Below are positions 35,185 to 45,056 of a DNA stretch of 64,000 nucleotides, piece after piece; positions within the stretch are counted from its first letter, which is position 1, and each line of letters begins with the position of its first letter. A program made the translations under genes and the position numbers. Under the pieces are notes generated by a model that saw nothing but the letters and a program-made list of their open reading frames with translations, was not told the origin of the DNA and ran no database searches. The DNA is taken from assembly GCA_943788895.1 (NCBI GenBank), contig CALSRZ010000001.1, forward strand, positions 248,001 through 312,000, read 5' to 3'. This stretch comes from an uncultured Pseudomonadales bacterium (lineage in GTDB: Bacteria > Pseudomonadota > Gammaproteobacteria > Pseudomonadales > Porticoccaceae).

Positions 35185-36183
35185 ATGTCCGAACAATATG
35201 TCTCCTGTGCGCTCTACAAGTTTGTCACATTGCCAAATTATGAAGCTCTGCGTGAGCCTCTGTTAGAGGCTATGTCGCAAAACAATGTGTTTGGCACATT
35301 GCTCTTGGCGCGAGAGGGTATTAATGGCACTGTCTCGAGCACCCGGAAGGGGGTTGATGCGCTGTTGGCCTGGATAGCTCAGCAGCCGGGCTTGGAGAAT
35401 ATAGATACCAAAGAGTCCTACCACAGTGAAATTCCCTTCTACCGCACCAAGGTGAAACTCAAAAAGGAAATTGTCACCATGGGCGTTGAGGGTATAGATC
35501 CGAAACAGGTGGTCGGCACCTATGTTAAGCCGGAGGACTGGAATGCATTGATCTCCGATCCTGATGTGGTACTTGTAGATACCCGCAATGACTACGAGGT
35601 GGAAATTGGCACCTTTGAAAATGCTGTTGATCCCAAGACTAAAACCTTCCGCGAGTTTCCCGCCTGGGCAAAAAATAATCTCGATCCCGATAAGCACAAA
35701 AAAGTTGCCATGTTTTGCACCGGTGGCATCCGCTGTGAAAAGTCGACTGCCTATATGAAAGAGCAGGGCTTTGATGAGGTCTATCATCTTGAGGGCGGTA
35801 TTCTTAAATATTTGGAAGAAGTGCCTAAAGAGCAGACGCTTTGGTCTGGCGAGTGCTTTGTGTTTGATAATCGCGTCGCTGTCGATCACGATTTAAAGCG
35901 CGGCTCCTACGATCAGTGTCACGCCTGTCGTATGCCGATTACCGAGCAGGAGAAAGATCATCTGCACTACCAAGAAGGGCTCTCTTGCCACCATTGCTAT
36001 GGCACTGTGGATGAAGAGCAGAAGCAGCGCTTTGCCGAGCGTCAAAAGCAGGTCAGGCTCGCCAAACAGCGCGGTGAAGAACATATTGGCAATGCTGCCC
36101 AGGAGGCCACTGAGCGCCGTAGGGCAGAGAAAAAGGCTGAGAAGGAAGCGAGCAGAAACCAATCCCAAGCACCTGAGATGTAG
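35185..36183 (+). CDS. trhO: tRNA uridine(34) 5-hydroxylase (rhodanese-like)
   Basis: TrhO (YceA) makes 5-hydroxyuridine at the wobble position of tRNAs with oxygen. An N-terminal acylphosphatase-like domain ([10 protein letters not shown]) is followed by a rhodanese domain with the catalytic loop [10 protein letters not shown] (about residues 180-190) and a cysteine-rich segment (CHACRMP, CHHCYG). The C-terminal ~50 residues are a Lys/Glu/Arg-rich helix. Length 332 is usual for gammaproteobacteria. It converges on glpK with only 16 bp between stops and no terminator seen. Confidence 0.95.
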   Translation: MSEQYVSCALYKFVTLPNYEALREPLLEAMSQNNVFGTLLLAREGINGTVSSTRKGVDALLAWIAQQPGLENIDTKESYHSEIPFYRTKVKLKKEIVTMGVEGIDPKQVVGTYVKPEDWNALISDPDVVLVDTRNDYEVEIGTFENAVDPKTKTFREFPAWAKNNLDPDKHKKVAMFCTGGIRCEKSTAYMKEQGFDEVYHLEGGILKYLEEVPKEQTLWSGECFVFDNRVAVDHDLKRGSYDQCHACRMPITEQEKDHLHYQEGLSCHHCYGTVDEEQKQRFAERQKQVRLAKQRGEEHIGNAAQEATERRRAEKKAEKEASRNQSQAPEM

Positions 36184-36199
36184 TTGCTAAATCCCCGCG

Positions 36200-37696
36200 C
36201 TAGTTGACCAGCACTCGCTGAATAGCATCGTTCCACCCAGAGACTTTTATATCGCGCTGTTGCTCTGGCATCTGCGGATCAAAATGCCTATCGAGCCGCC
36301 AGCTATCGGCAAAACCCTGCTGATCTGGCCATACACCAGCTCTTGATCCCGCCAGCCAGGCGGCACCCAGCGCGGTGGTTTCGGCAACCACTGGACAATC
36401 AATCGGCGCCTGTAAAATATCTGCAAGCCTCTGCATGGTCCAATCGCTGGCCACCATACCGCCATCCACTCGCAACACGGTTTCAGCTTCTTGCTGCCAG
36501 TCTCTGTGCATGGCATTGAGCAGATCCAATGTCTGGTAGCAGACCGATTCCAGTGCTGCGCGGGAAATTTCTGCGGGGCCGGTGCCACGAGTTAAGCCGA
36601 TTAATGCACCCCGCGCCTCGGCATCCCACCAGGGGGCGCCGAGACCGGTAAAGGCTGGAATCATATAGACATGCTGATTCTCATCTGCCTGGGCGGCCAG
36701 CTCGCCGGATTGTTTGGCGGAGTCGATAATGCCGAGACCATCACGCAACCACTGAACTGCCGCGCCGGCAATAAAGATTGATCCCTCAAGGGCGTAGGTG
36801 ACTTTGCCATCCAGTTGGTAGGCGATGGTGGTGAGCAATCGATTGCTCGAGGTAACCGCGGTTTCCCCGGTATTTAAGAGTGCAAAACAACCGGTGCCAT
36901 AGGTGGATTTAAGCATGCCTTTTTCAAAACAGGCCTGTCCCAGAGTTGCCGCATGCTGGTCGCCGGCCATACCCAGAATGGCAATTGGCTCGCCAAACAG
37001 ATCTGTACTGCCAAAGTCCGCTGCACAGTCTTTAACTTCAGGTAGCAGCGATTGGGGAATATTAAACAGTGCTAAAAGCTCGCTATCCCATTCGCCGCTG
37101 TGAATATTGTAGAGCATGGTGCGCGAGGCATTGGTGGCGTCGGTGGCATGGGATTTACCAGCGGTCAGGTTCCACAGCAGCCAGCTATCCATGGTGCCAA
37201 AAGCCAGTTCGCCGCACTCGGCTCGCGCCCGGGCACCGCTGACGTTGTCGAGTAGCCAGGCAATTTTTGTCGCCGAAAAGTAGGGGTCTAAAAGCAGGCC
37301 GGTCTTGCCACTGACCATGGATTCCAGGCCTTCGGCTTTAAGTTTGTCGCACAGATCTGCGGTGCGCCGGTCTTGCCAGACAATCGCGTTGTGGATTGGC
37401 TCGCCAGTTTGGCGATCCCAGATCACAGTGGTTTCCCGCTGGTTGGTAATGCCGATACTGGCAATCTGTTGGGCATTTACGCCGGCATTGACGATTGCCT
37501 GCCGAGCGGTGTCTAGGCTGGTCTGCCAGATATCCATGGCACTGTGTTCAACCCAGCCGGAGTTGGGGAAGTGCTGTTCAAATTCGCACTGCGCCTGTTC
37601 GACAATGGCATAGTTGCTATCAAAGAGTATGGCTCGCGATGAGGTGGTGCCCTGGTCCATTGCCAGTACAAGTTTTTCTTTCTCTTTACTGATCAT
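36200..37696 (-). CDS. glpK: Glycerol kinase
   Basis: Phosphorylates glycerol with ATP. FGGY-family motifs are clear: [14 protein letters not shown] at the start, [24 protein letters not shown] and the C-terminal [21 protein letters not shown] and DGGMVASDW. The ATG at 37696 is preferred to the GTG at 37708 because GAGGG lies 7 bp upstream of it. No glpF, glpD or glpR gene is adjacent. Confidence 0.96.
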   Translation of the reverse strand: MISKEKEKLVLAMDQGTTSSRAILFDSNYAIVEQAQCEFEQHFPNSGWVEHSAMDIWQTSLDTARQAIVNAGVNAQQIASIGITNQRETTVIWDRQTGEPIHNAIVWQDRRTADLCDKLKAEGLESMVSGKTGLLLDPYFSATKIAWLLDNVSGARARAECGELAFGTMDSWLLWNLTAGKSHATDATNASRTMLYNIHSGEWDSELLALFNIPQSLLPEVKDCAADFGSTDLFGEPIAILGMAGDQHAATLGQACFEKGMLKSTYGTGCFALLNTGETAVTSSNRLLTTIAYQLDGKVTYALEGSIFIAGAAVQWLRDGLGIIDSAKQSGELAAQADENQHVYMIPAFTGLGAPWWDAEARGALIGLTRGTGPAEISRAALESVCYQTLDLLNAMHRDWQQEAETVLRVDGGMVASDWTMQRLADILQAPIDCPVVAETTALGAAWLAGSRAGVWPDQQGFADSWRLDRHFDPQMPEQQRDIKVSGWNDAIQRVLVN

Positions 37697-37751
37697 GGCT
37701 TCCCTCACTTTTTTGCTTATTGCTGCTTATTTCTACTTATTAAATGTAGCG

Positions 37752-38216
37752 CTATTTTGTCGGTGGCAATAGAACAACTTGAGTGCCGCTGAGAATATCA
37801 TGCAGGCAGACTTTGGCTGGTGGTACCAGGCACCAGAGATAGCCGATACCCAGTGCGCCCAAAGATAGCGTTGCCAAAATGCTGCGCTTGATGCACTGCT
37901 CGGGGCTGGCCAGTGAGCCGTCCGCCTGTTGCAGCCTTAGCCGCCAGGATTTCATGCCTAGGGTCTGGCCCTGTTTGCGCCAGCATATAAAGTAGTAGCT
38001 GCCGAGTGCCAGCAGCCAGCCGCCAAAGCTTAGCCACTGCAGAATAGGGCCGGGCTGAACCTCTTCAAGACCCTGGGTGCCGTTGAATATCACTTTTATA
38101 AGCACTAGTAAAAGTCCGTAGGCGAGAGTGATGGCAAACAACAAAAAGGCATCGTAGATCAGTGCGGCAAGTCGTCGCAGAAGATTGGCTGTGGGGAGTA
38201 ATTTGGCGTCGATCAT
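37752..38216 (-). CDS. RDD family membrane protein
   Basis: A small inner-membrane protein of 154 residues with three to four hydrophobic segments and the RDD pattern: LLRRLAALIYDAFLL near the start, GQTLGMKSWRLR in the middle and CLHDILSGTQVV at the end. RDD proteins are mostly uncharacterised; some act as Na+(Li+,K+)/H+ antiporters. It is divergent from rlmB and 55 bp from glpK. Confidence 0.9.
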   Translation of the reverse strand: MIDAKLLPTANLLRRLAALIYDAFLLFAITLAYGLLLVLIKVIFNGTQGLEEVQPGPILQWLSFGGWLLALGSYYFICWRKQGQTLGMKSWRLRLQQADGSLASPEQCIKRSILATLSLGALGIGYLWCLVPPAKVCLHDILSGTQVVLLPPTK

Positions 38217-38309
38217 AAATTAGAACTTATTTTCAGTGGGATTCATCTTCGAATTCTGCCGAAAGCCAGTACAATGCGCAATCAATAGAAACCCCATCGG
38301 GAGAATTTA

Positions 38310-39041
38310 GTGGATTGGATTTACGGCATACATGCTGTTCAGACCATGCTTAAGTCAGCACCTCAGCGAGTTAAAGAGCTACATGTGCAGCGCGGGCGAC
38401 AAGATGACCGACTGCAAAAGATTCACAAGCTTGCAGAGCAGCACGGCGTTACATTGCAGTGGGCGACGGTTAAGAATCTCGATGATAAGGTTGAGGGTCG
38501 ACATCAGGGCGTTATTGCACTCTGCGAGTCGGGCCAGACCTATGATGAAAAGTATCTCTTAAAGCTGGCAGAGGAAAAGGCTGGCGAGGGGCTGTTTTTG
38601 GTTCTCGATGGTGTTACCGATCCGCACAATTTAGGCGCCTGTCTGCGCTCTGCAGATGGTGCCGGTGTCCACGCGGTAATAGTGCCCAAAGATAACTCGG
38701 TAGGCTTGACCCCTGTGGTTCAGAAAGTTGCCTGCGGTGCTGCCGAGAGCGTTCCACTGGTGATGGTGACAAACCTGACCCGAACACTGGATAAGCTTCA
38801 GCAGCAGGGTGCCTGGGTAGTTGGCGCTGCCGGTGAGGCAGAGCAGTTTATTTACGATTTAGATCTGACCGGGCCCATGGTTCTGGTTATGGGTGCCGAG
38901 GGCAAGGGTATTCGCCAGTTGACTCGCAAGCAGTGTGATTATCTGGCCAAGCTGCCGATGGCTGGAGAGGTGAGTAGTTTAAATGTCTCGGTGGCTACTG
39001 GTGTCTGTCTCTTTGAGATTGTCCGTCAGCGGCGCGCTTGA
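38310..39041 (+). CDS. rlmB: 23S rRNA (guanosine-2'-O-)-methyltransferase RlmB
   Basis: Methylates G2251 in the peptidyl-transferase P loop of 23S rRNA. An N-terminal substrate-binding domain (YGIHAVQTMLK) precedes a SpoU/TrmD-knot domain with LDGVTDPHNLGACLRSADG, VLVMGAEGKGIR and LPMAGEVSSLNVSVA. The start is GTG with GGGAG upstream. The rnr gene often found before rlmB is absent; the following ribosomal cluster is as in other gammaproteobacteria. Confidence 0.96.
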   Translation: MDWIYGIHAVQTMLKSAPQRVKELHVQRGRQDDRLQKIHKLAEQHGVTLQWATVKNLDDKVEGRHQGVIALCESGQTYDEKYLLKLAEEKAGEGLFLVLDGVTDPHNLGACLRSADGAGVHAVIVPKDNSVGLTPVVQKVACGAAESVPLVMVTNLTRTLDKLQQQGAWVVGAAGEAEQFIYDLDLTGPMVLVMGAEGKGIRQLTRKQCDYLAKLPMAGEVSSLNVSVATGVCLFEIVRQRRA

Positions 39042-39051
39042 TGTTGATCAA
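39038..39051. promoter_or_regulatory. Perfect FNR/Anr-type palindrome at the rlmB stop
   Basis: TTGATGTTGATCAA is an exact TTGAT-N4-ATCAA match. It overlaps the rlmB stop codon and lies 142 bp upstream of the CDP-alcohol phosphatidyltransferase start. A possible -10 (TATGCT, 39111-39116) is about 65 bp downstream, which is a poor distance for class II activation. It may be chance. Confidence 0.35.
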
Positions 39052-39193
39052 ATATCAGTGCTCCTGTGGAGAGTTTTTGGTTCTCTGTTAATTTTAGGCT
39101 GTTTTTCAACTATGCTAATCTGGACTAAGTTGATTTCGGCTGGGTTAAATAGTCTGGAATGCGAGGATAGATTCTATTGGGAGGGGGATGGCA

Positions 39194-39823
39194 ATGGATG
39201 TGATAAAAGAAAAAATATACTCAATACCCAACTTGTTGAGTATGACAAGGCTGTTACTGGTTCCAGTTCTGATCGGTCTGGCGATCGCTGCTAAAGCTCA
39301 GGCGTTTCTGATGGTTCTCGCGGTCTCGCTGCTCAGTGATGCCTTTGATGGCTATCTTGCACGAAAATTAAATCAAGCGACCGAGTTGGGTGCCAAACTG
39401 GATAGCTGGGGCGATGTGCTGACCTATGGCGCGATGATTCTTGGGCTATATTGGATCTGGCCGCAGATATTTGCCGAGCAGCTGTGGTTTCTGGTGGCGG
39501 CAACAGCCTCTTTTGTCGTGCCGGTGATTTATGCATTCAAAAAGTTTGCCGAGTACCCCAGCTATCACACTCTGGGCGCCAAGACTGCTGCGGTGCTGAT
39601 GGCGCCAGCGTTTTACTCGCTTATCCTGCTGGGTTGGGATCTGTTCTTTCAGGCGGTGATTATCTTTCATATTGTCGTGGCGTTTGAGGAGATGGCGATC
39701 ACTTCACTTCTTAGTCGTCCGCGCACCGATGTGATTTCAATTCTTAGTCTTGGTCGCTACTCCGATGTGGCGTCTGGCACAGTTGCTGAAGAATCAATTA
39801 AAGCCTCCGAAAAAACCCATTAA
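39194..39823 (+). CDS. CDP-alcohol phosphatidyltransferase family protein
   Basis: An integral membrane enzyme of about 209 residues with six likely TM helices. It has the intact family motif DG-x2-AR-x8-G-x3-D-x3-D (from DGYLAR to DSWGD). It transfers a phosphatidyl group from CDP-diacylglycerol to an alcohol. The substrate is not clear: the middle differs from typical PgsA, and pssA lies elsewhere in this window. The second ATG (39194) is chosen because GGAGG ends about 8 bp before it. It sits between rlmB and rpsF, an unusual place for such a gene. Confidence 0.85.
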   Translation: MDVIKEKIYSIPNLLSMTRLLLVPVLIGLAIAAKAQAFLMVLAVSLLSDAFDGYLARKLNQATELGAKLDSWGDVLTYGAMILGLYWIWPQIFAEQLWFLVAATASFVVPVIYAFKKFAEYPSYHTLGAKTAAVLMAPAFYSLILLGWDLFFQAVIIFHIVVAFEEMAITSLLSRPRTDVISILSLGRYSDVASGTVAEESIKASEKTH

Positions 39824-39842
39824 ATCGTACTGAAAATGTCGG

Positions 39843-39871
39843 TTGCAACGGGCAGGTCAACTCACTACAAT
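39843..39871 (+). promoter_or_regulatory. Likely rpsF operon promoter
   Basis: TTGCAA (39843-39848), a 17-bp spacer and TACAAT (39866-39871) form a good sigma70 promoter. The ~100-nt leader that follows contains short inverted repeats (for example CGAC/GTCG), where S6:S18 autoregulation acts in related bacteria; that motif is not proven here. Confidence 0.6.
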
Positions 39872-39972
39872 AGCGCGCCTTACAGCGTCCGGGTATAAAT
39901 CCGGGCACTCCTTGCTTCACTACAGCGACCTAATGTCGTCGGTGGGAAGCTTTTAATCCTTGAGGAGATACA

Positions 39973-40484
39973 ATGCGTCACTATGAAATCGTATTTCTAG
40001 TCCATCCGGACCAGAGCGAACAAGTTACCGGTATGATCGAGCGTTACACTGCTTCAATCGAAGCGGGCGAAGGCAAGATCCACCGTCTAGAAGACTGGGG
40101 TCGCCGTCAACTGGCTTACCCAATCAACAAAATTCACAAAGCTCACTACATTCTGATGAACGTCGAATGTGGTCAGGAAGCCCTCGACGAGCTCAACTCT
40201 ACTTTCCGTTACAACGATGCGGTTCTGCGCAGCCTGGTTGTTCGTCGCGATGAAGCTATCACTGCTGAATCTCCGATTATGAAAGCCGAGAATGCTGACA
40301 AGGCTGATAAAGAAGCCCGTGAGCGTCGCGCTGCTGCCAAGCAGAAAGCTGATGAGGCTAAAGCTGCTGAAGATGCTGCAGCCAAGGCTAAAGCAGAAGC
40401 GGAAGCCCCTGCAGCGCAGAAGAGCCAGCGGTAGAAGAAGTTGCTGCAGAAGAGCAGTCTGAAGCGAAAGAGGGAGAAGAATAA
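39973..40484 (+). CDS. rpsF: 30S ribosomal protein S6 (one-base frameshift near C-terminus)
   Basis: Binds S18 and 16S rRNA in the platform. [18 protein letters not shown] and [12 protein letters not shown] are diagnostic. The ORF track ends it at 40434, but restoring one base near 40416 (GCGCAG read as GCGGCAG) continues an acidic tail ([12 protein letters not shown]...) to a TAA whose last base is the A of the rpsR ATG at 40484. Such acidic C-terminal tails are normal for S6. In an essential gene this is best read as a sequence error. The RBS GAGGAG is strong. Confidence 0.95.
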
Positions 40485-40711
40485 TGGCTAAGTTTGTACG
40501 TCGTCGTAAGTTTTGTCGTTTCAGTGCCGAAGGTGCTCCTGAGATTGATTATAAAGATTTAGATACGCTGAAAGGCTATGTTTCCGAGAGCGGCAAGATT
40601 GTTCCAAGCCGTATCACTGGAACCAAAGCGCGCTATCAGCGTGAACTGTCAGAAGCTATTAAGCGCGCTCGCTATATTGCGTTGCTGCCTTACACTGACA
40701 GCCATAAGTAA
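40484..40711 (+). CDS. rpsR: 30S ribosomal protein S18
   Basis: A 75-residue platform protein, partner of S6. The N-terminal [12 protein letters not shown] and the C-terminal [25 protein letters not shown] are highly conserved. The start overlaps the restored rpsF stop by one base, giving coupled expression of the S6:S18 pair. Confidence 0.98.
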   Translation: MAKFVRRRKFCRFSAEGAPEIDYKDLDTLKGYVSESGKIVPSRITGTKARYQRELSEAIKRARYIALLPYTDSHK

Positions 40712-40726
40712 TTAGAGGTAAAAACT

Positions 40727-41596
40727 TTGCGAGCCCTAGCTGAATTAATAATGCGTGGGCGTGCTCAGGCATGTGGTGTGGCTCTTTTTGGCTGGTTGTT
40801 GCCGCTGATCAGTCCGGCAACAATTGGTCTGGTGTCACTGCGCAAAGATAGTTCGGAAGGGTTGATTGTTACACTGTGGGCGATGTTGCCCTGGCTGGCG
40901 CTGTATTTTGCCGGCGATGTCAGCCCTCTGATCGTACTGTTGCCGCTTGCGGTACTGGTAGTGATTGCAGCTGTTGCCAATGTCTTGCGCAGTAGCGCAT
41001 CCTGGCAGTGGACATTGGTGATTACGGGCATAGTCAGTGCTATAGCGACTATATCCATTGGCTTTATTGCCAGCGCCGAAGTCGACCTGATGGTTGTGGC
41101 GATCGCAGAGTTTTTTGCCGAGATAGGTGCACAGGCAGGAATATCGGATGAGTTTGATTTTACGCCCGATAGAACCTTTGTACTGGGCTTGTTTGCCTGG
41201 TTAATTGGATTCACCGCAGTCTGTGCTCTGTTTGTATCGAGATGGTGGCAGTCGCTGTTATTTAATCCCGGAGGATTCCAGAAGGAATTTCACGAGTTTA
41301 GATTGGATCAGTCGGTTGCGGTTATCTTAATTGCTTTTGTTATTGCTGGTGTGGTTTTGCCCCTTGCCTACAGGCCCTGGGTTGAATTGCTGTCACTGCC
41401 GCTGTTAATTGCCGGTGTGGCTGTTGTTCACTCAAGTGTCAAGATAATGGGAATGGGTGTGCACTGGCTTGGATTAATGTACTTTGGGTTATTGTTTATT
41501 GCCCCAACTGGTACTGTGCTGATCGGCTTGGGTTTAGTTGATAGCATATTGAATTTACGCTCGAGGCTTGCGGCCTTTAAAAACCGCAACTCTTGA
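40727..41596 (+). CDS. DUF2232 family membrane protein
   Basis: A polytopic inner-membrane protein of 289 residues with about eight hydrophobic segments. A DUF2232 (YybS-like) protein at exactly this place, between rpsR and rplI, is common in gammaproteobacteria; function is unknown. The TTG start at 40727 has GAGG 8 bp upstream. Codon use and spacing (15 bp after rpsR) fit co-transcription with the ribosomal genes. Confidence 0.8.
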   Translation: MRALAELIMRGRAQACGVALFGWLLPLISPATIGLVSLRKDSSEGLIVTLWAMLPWLALYFAGDVSPLIVLLPLAVLVVIAAVANVLRSSASWQWTLVITGIVSAIATISIGFIASAEVDLMVVAIAEFFAEIGAQAGISDEFDFTPDRTFVLGLFAWLIGFTAVCALFVSRWWQSLLFNPGGFQKEFHEFRLDQSVAVILIAFVIAGVVLPLAYRPWVELLSLPLLIAGVAVVHSSVKIMGMGVHWLGLMYFGLLFIAPTGTVLIGLGLVDSILNLRSRLAAFKNRNS

Positions 41597-41622
41597 GCCA
41601 AGTGTGAAACGAGGATATTAAG

Positions 41623-42072
41623 ATGGAAGTCATTCTTTTAGAAAAAATCGGTAAGATGGGCGGTATTGGTGATAGAGCTAATGTTAAATCTGGCTTTGGT
41701 CGCAACTACCTGATCCCACAGGGCAAAGCTATTTTCGCTACTGAAGAGAATATTGCTGCTTTCGAACTGCGTCGTGCAGAGCTCGAAGCTAACGCAGCTG
41801 ATAAGCTGGTTAAAGCTCAGGGCCGCGCTAAATTGCTCGAGGGTCTGGGTACTATTACTATCGTTGCCATTGCCGGTGAAGAGGGCAAGCTGTTCGGTTC
41901 AGTGGGTGTCCGCGAACTGGAAGAAGCGATTGCTGCAGCTGGTGGTGATATCAACAAGAGTGAAATCAACATGCCAGAGGGTCCTATCCGCTTTGTTGGC
42001 GAGTTCTCTGTTGAGTGCCAACTGCACGTTGATGTTGTACAGAACATCACGGTAATTATTGAAGCTGAATAA
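41623..42072 (+). CDS. rplI: 50S ribosomal protein L9
   Basis: A two-domain ribosomal protein that limits frameshifting. The N-terminal MEVILLEKIGKMG and GFGRNYLIPQGKA motif is followed by the long connecting helix and C-terminal domain (KLFGSVGVRELEEAI). The 149-residue length is standard. A terminator follows. Confidence 0.98.
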   Translation: MEVILLEKIGKMGGIGDRANVKSGFGRNYLIPQGKAIFATEENIAAFELRRAELEANAADKLVKAQGRAKLLEGLGTITIVAIAGEEGKLFGSVGVRELEEAIAAAGGDINKSEINMPEGPIRFVGEFSVECQLHVDVVQNITVIIEAE

Positions 42073-42102
42073 ATCCCCGGCAATTCTGGGTAAATTTATT
42101 GC

Positions 42103-42141
42103 AAAACGGCACTGCTTCTGAATAAGATGCAGTGCCGTTTT
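42103..42141 (+). terminator. Terminator of the rpsF-rplI operon
   Basis: A perfect 13-bp stem AAAACGGCACTGC / GCAGTGCCGTTTT with a 13-nt loop lies 30 bp after rplI and before dnaB. Confidence 0.9.
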
Positions 42142-42227
42142 CGTATATTACCGCTATTTTTTAGATGCGGTTTCAGAATAATTAAATCAGCGCACTCATA
42201 TTAAAAGTCAGGTTAGTAGTTTAAAAA

Positions 42228-43676
42228 ATGAACGAAGCACTATTCGCAGAGCCCGCCGCTAGTCAGCCCCTGCCTCATTCTGTAGAGGCGGAGCAGGCCG
42301 TGCTCGGCGGCTTGATGCTGAAAAATGATGCCTTCGATTCAGTTGCCTCGGTGATCTCCGACAGCGACTTCTACAATACAGACCATCAGTTAATCTTTAA
42401 CGCAATGACCAGTCTGGCCGCAGAGAGCCAGCCTTTCGATGCGATTACCCTCAGTGAGTCACTGCAAAACAGCAATGAGTTAGCCAGTATTGGTGGCGCT
42501 GAATATCTGGTCGATCTCGCCAGCAGCACACCCAGTTCAGCCAATATCCAAGCCTACACACAGATTGTTCTCGAGCGCTCAATTGTCCGCCAGCTGATTG
42601 GCGCAGCCAGTGATATTGTTCGCAAAGGCTACAATCCGCTGGGTTGGGACAGCTCCAAACTTCTCGCAGAAGCTGAGAGCCGACTCCAGGAAATTATTGA
42701 AAATCGCCCGAAAAAAGGCGGTTTTAAAGAAGTTAACTCGCTGCTTAAAGAGGCAGTTGAGCGTCTTGATGAGCTGTTTAAAAATGACGCCGATATCACC
42801 GGCCTGAGTACCGGTTTTAAAGATCTCGATGGCATGACCTCTGGTTGGCAGCACTCTGATCTGGTGATTGTCGCCGGTCGACCCTCGATGGGTAAGACAG
42901 CATTTGCCATGAATATGGTTGAACATGCGGCCTTGAATCAGACTCGCCCAGTATTGGTTTTCTCTCTTGAGATGCCAGCTAGCCAGCTGATTATTCGACT
43001 GCTGTCGTCGATCGGCAAGATTGACCAGACGCGTATGCGCTCGGGTAATCTCACCGAAGATGATTGGCCGCGCCTGAGTAGCGCCGCCCAGCGATTGAAA
43101 GACCGTCCCTTATTTATTGATGACACCTCCGGTATTACACCTCTGGAGATGCGTAACCAAATCAAGACGTTTACCCGTGAGCGGGTAGAGCAGTTGCGCC
43201 AGGAATGGCATCAGGAACACGGCGCCAATACACCAGCGGATATGGAAGCGCTCTATAAGCAGGCCCAGCCGGGCATGATTATGGTCGATTACCTGCAGCT
43301 GATGAGCGGTAGCAATCCCGGTGAGGGGCGTGTCCAGGAGATCTCGCAGATTTCCCGTGAGCTAAAGAATATGGCTCGTGAATATGAATGTCCGATGATT
43401 GCGCTATCCCAGCTCAGTCGTAATCTTGAGCAGCGACCCAACAAGCGTCCAATCAACTCGGATCTTCGTGAATCTGGTGCGATTGAGCAGGATGCGGATG
43501 TGATTGTGTTCCTCTATCGCGATGAGGTTTACAACGAAGACAGTCCGGATAAAGGCAGTGCTGAAATTATTATCGGCAAGCAGAGAAATGGCCCTATTGG
43601 CACCTGTCGACTGGCGTTTATGGGCAAGTACACAAGATTCGAGAATCTTGCTGGCGATTACTTCACCGAAGAGTAA
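42228..43676 (+). CDS. dnaB: Replicative DNA helicase DnaB
   Basis: The hexameric fork helicase. The N-terminal domain (PHSVEAEQAVLGGLM) and RecA-like C-terminal domain are complete, with Walker A GRPSMGKTAF, Walker B MIMVDYLQLM and the arginine-finger region DLRESGAIEQDADV. Compared with usual gammaproteobacterial DnaB there is an insertion of roughly 20-25 residues (QEWHQEHGANTPADMEALY) just before Walker B. It is in frame and hydrophilic, so likely a surface loop and not an intein. Own transcript after the rplI terminator. Confidence 0.96.
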   Translation: MNEALFAEPAASQPLPHSVEAEQAVLGGLMLKNDAFDSVASVISDSDFYNTDHQLIFNAMTSLAAESQPFDAITLSESLQNSNELASIGGAEYLVDLASSTPSSANIQAYTQIVLERSIVRQLIGAASDIVRKGYNPLGWDSSKLLAEAESRLQEIIENRPKKGGFKEVNSLLKEAVERLDELFKNDADITGLSTGFKDLDGMTSGWQHSDLVIVAGRPSMGKTAFAMNMVEHAALNQTRPVLVFSLEMPASQLIIRLLSSIGKIDQTRMRSGNLTEDDWPRLSSAAQRLKDRPLFIDDTSGITPLEMRNQIKTFTRERVEQLRQEWHQEHGANTPADMEALYKQAQPGMIMVDYLQLMSGSNPGEGRVQEISQISRELKNMAREYECPMIALSQLSRNLEQRPNKRPINSDLRESGAIEQDADVIVFLYRDEVYNEDSPDKGSAEIIIGKQRNGPIGTCRLAFMGKYTRFENLAGDYFTEE

Positions 43677-43735
43677 GTCTTTATTATCTATTTTAACTGC
43701 TTCTACTTAAGCCTCTGTAAATAGGATTGTTGATA

Positions 43736-44584
43736 ATGCGGGTTTTTCACACAGTCAGTGGTCTTCGTGATGCGCTAAAAGCCTCGCGTCTCAAGGGCTT
43801 GCGGATTGGCTTTGTGCCGACCATGGGCAACCTCCACGAAGGTCATCTGGCGCTGGTCAAACAGGCTCGCAGCAGCTGCGATATTGTTGTCTGCTCTATT
43901 TTTGTAAATGCCCTGCAGTTTGGCCTTAATGAAGATTGGGATAAATACCCGCGCACCTACGAGATGGACTGCGACAAGCTTCGCGACAGCGGCTGTGATT
44001 ATCTATTTCATCCGGAAGATACCGAGATGTACCCCAATGGACTGGATACCCAGAGTCGCGTTATCTGTCCGACTATGACCGATGTGCTCTGCGGTGCCAG
44101 CCGTCCCGGTCATTTTGAAGGGGTTACCACAGTGGTATCCAAGCTGTTTAATATAGTTCAGCCGGATGAGGCGATCTTTGGTATAAAAGACTATCAACAG
44201 CTGGCGGTAATTCGCCGTATGGCTGAGGATCTCTGTATGCCGGTGCAGATTACCGCTGCGCCTATTTACCGTGAAGCCGATGGTCTGGCAATGAGTTCGC
44301 GAAACAGCTATATCACTGAGGAAGAGCGACCCAGAGTTACCGTGCTCAAGGAGAACCTGGAGTGGATTGCCGATCAGATTGAGGGCGGTGCACGAAACTT
44401 TACCCAGTTGGAAGAAGCCGCGATACAGCGGATTGCCGATGCCGGTTTTAAAACCGACTATATTACTGTTACCAACAGTAAAACATTGGATCCTGCGGCT
44501 GAGGATGACCTTGAAATTACCGTTCTTGGTGCCATTTATACCAGTGCGGCACGACTGATTGATAATTTAAGTATTAACCTTTAA
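43736..44584 (+). CDS. panC: Pantothenate synthetase
   Basis: Joins pantoate and beta-alanine using ATP. It is a nucleotidyltransferase of the HxGH class: [16 protein letters not shown] near the start and the KMSKS-like AMSSRNSYI. The ATG at 43736 gives MRVFHTV; the TTG at 43727 in the track is not needed. It is followed by panD, the beta-alanine supplier; panB is not next to it. Confidence 0.96.
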   Translation: MRVFHTVSGLRDALKASRLKGLRIGFVPTMGNLHEGHLALVKQARSSCDIVVCSIFVNALQFGLNEDWDKYPRTYEMDCDKLRDSGCDYLFHPEDTEMYPNGLDTQSRVICPTMTDVLCGASRPGHFEGVTTVVSKLFNIVQPDEAIFGIKDYQQLAVIRRMAEDLCMPVQITAAPIYREADGLAMSSRNSYITEEERPRVTVLKENLEWIADQIEGGARNFTQLEEAAIQRIADAGFKTDYITVTNSKTLDPAAEDDLEITVLGAIYTSAARLIDNLSINL

Positions 44585-44654
44585 CCCGGTGATAAACTCT
44601 AAATGAGCTTTAGACATTTAGAGAGATTTAAAGAATTTTAGACGGAGATTGTGA

Positions 44655-45038
44655 GTGTTATCTACATTTTTAAAAGCTAAGTTACATATGGCGAGGGTTA
44701 CCCAGGCGGAGCTTTGGTATGACGGTTCCTGTGCCATTGATGCGGATTTACTGAAAATCTCAGGTATGCAGGAATTTGAACAGATTGATATCTATAACGT
44801 CACCAATGGTGAGCGTTTTACCACTTACATTATTGTTGCCGAGGCCGGTTCCGGCATTATTTCTATAAACGGCGCCGCCGCTCGCAAATGCCAGGTTGAC
44901 GACAGAATTATTATTGCTACTTACGGCCAATTATCCGAACAGGATGCAGCTGACCACAAACCCAAATTGGTCTATCTGAATGAAGACAATACAGTTGAGC
45001 GTTCAACCAATACCATCCCCACCCAGCTTGCCGAGTAA
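44655..45038 (+). CDS. panD: Aspartate 1-decarboxylase (pro-enzyme)
   Basis: Makes beta-alanine for pantothenate using a pyruvoyl group formed by self-cleavage at Gly-Ser in YDGSCAID. Other conserved parts are [27 protein letters not shown] and the [12 protein letters not shown] stretch. The start is GTG at 44655 with GGAG 7 bp upstream. Operon with panC. Confidence 0.96.
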   Translation: MLSTFLKAKLHMARVTQAELWYDGSCAIDADLLKISGMQEFEQIDIYNVTNGERFTTYIIVAEAGSGIISINGAAARKCQVDDRIIIATYGQLSEQDAADHKPKLVYLNEDNTVERSTNTIPTQLAE

Positions 45039-45056
45039 TAAGCCTAATATTTAACA

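Noticed and set aside
35263-35889. 208-codon minus-strand ORF
   Set aside because: Antisense shadow of trhO; no conserved motif.
42228-43676. Intein in DnaB
   Set aside because: The insertion is only about 20-25 residues and lacks splicing motifs.
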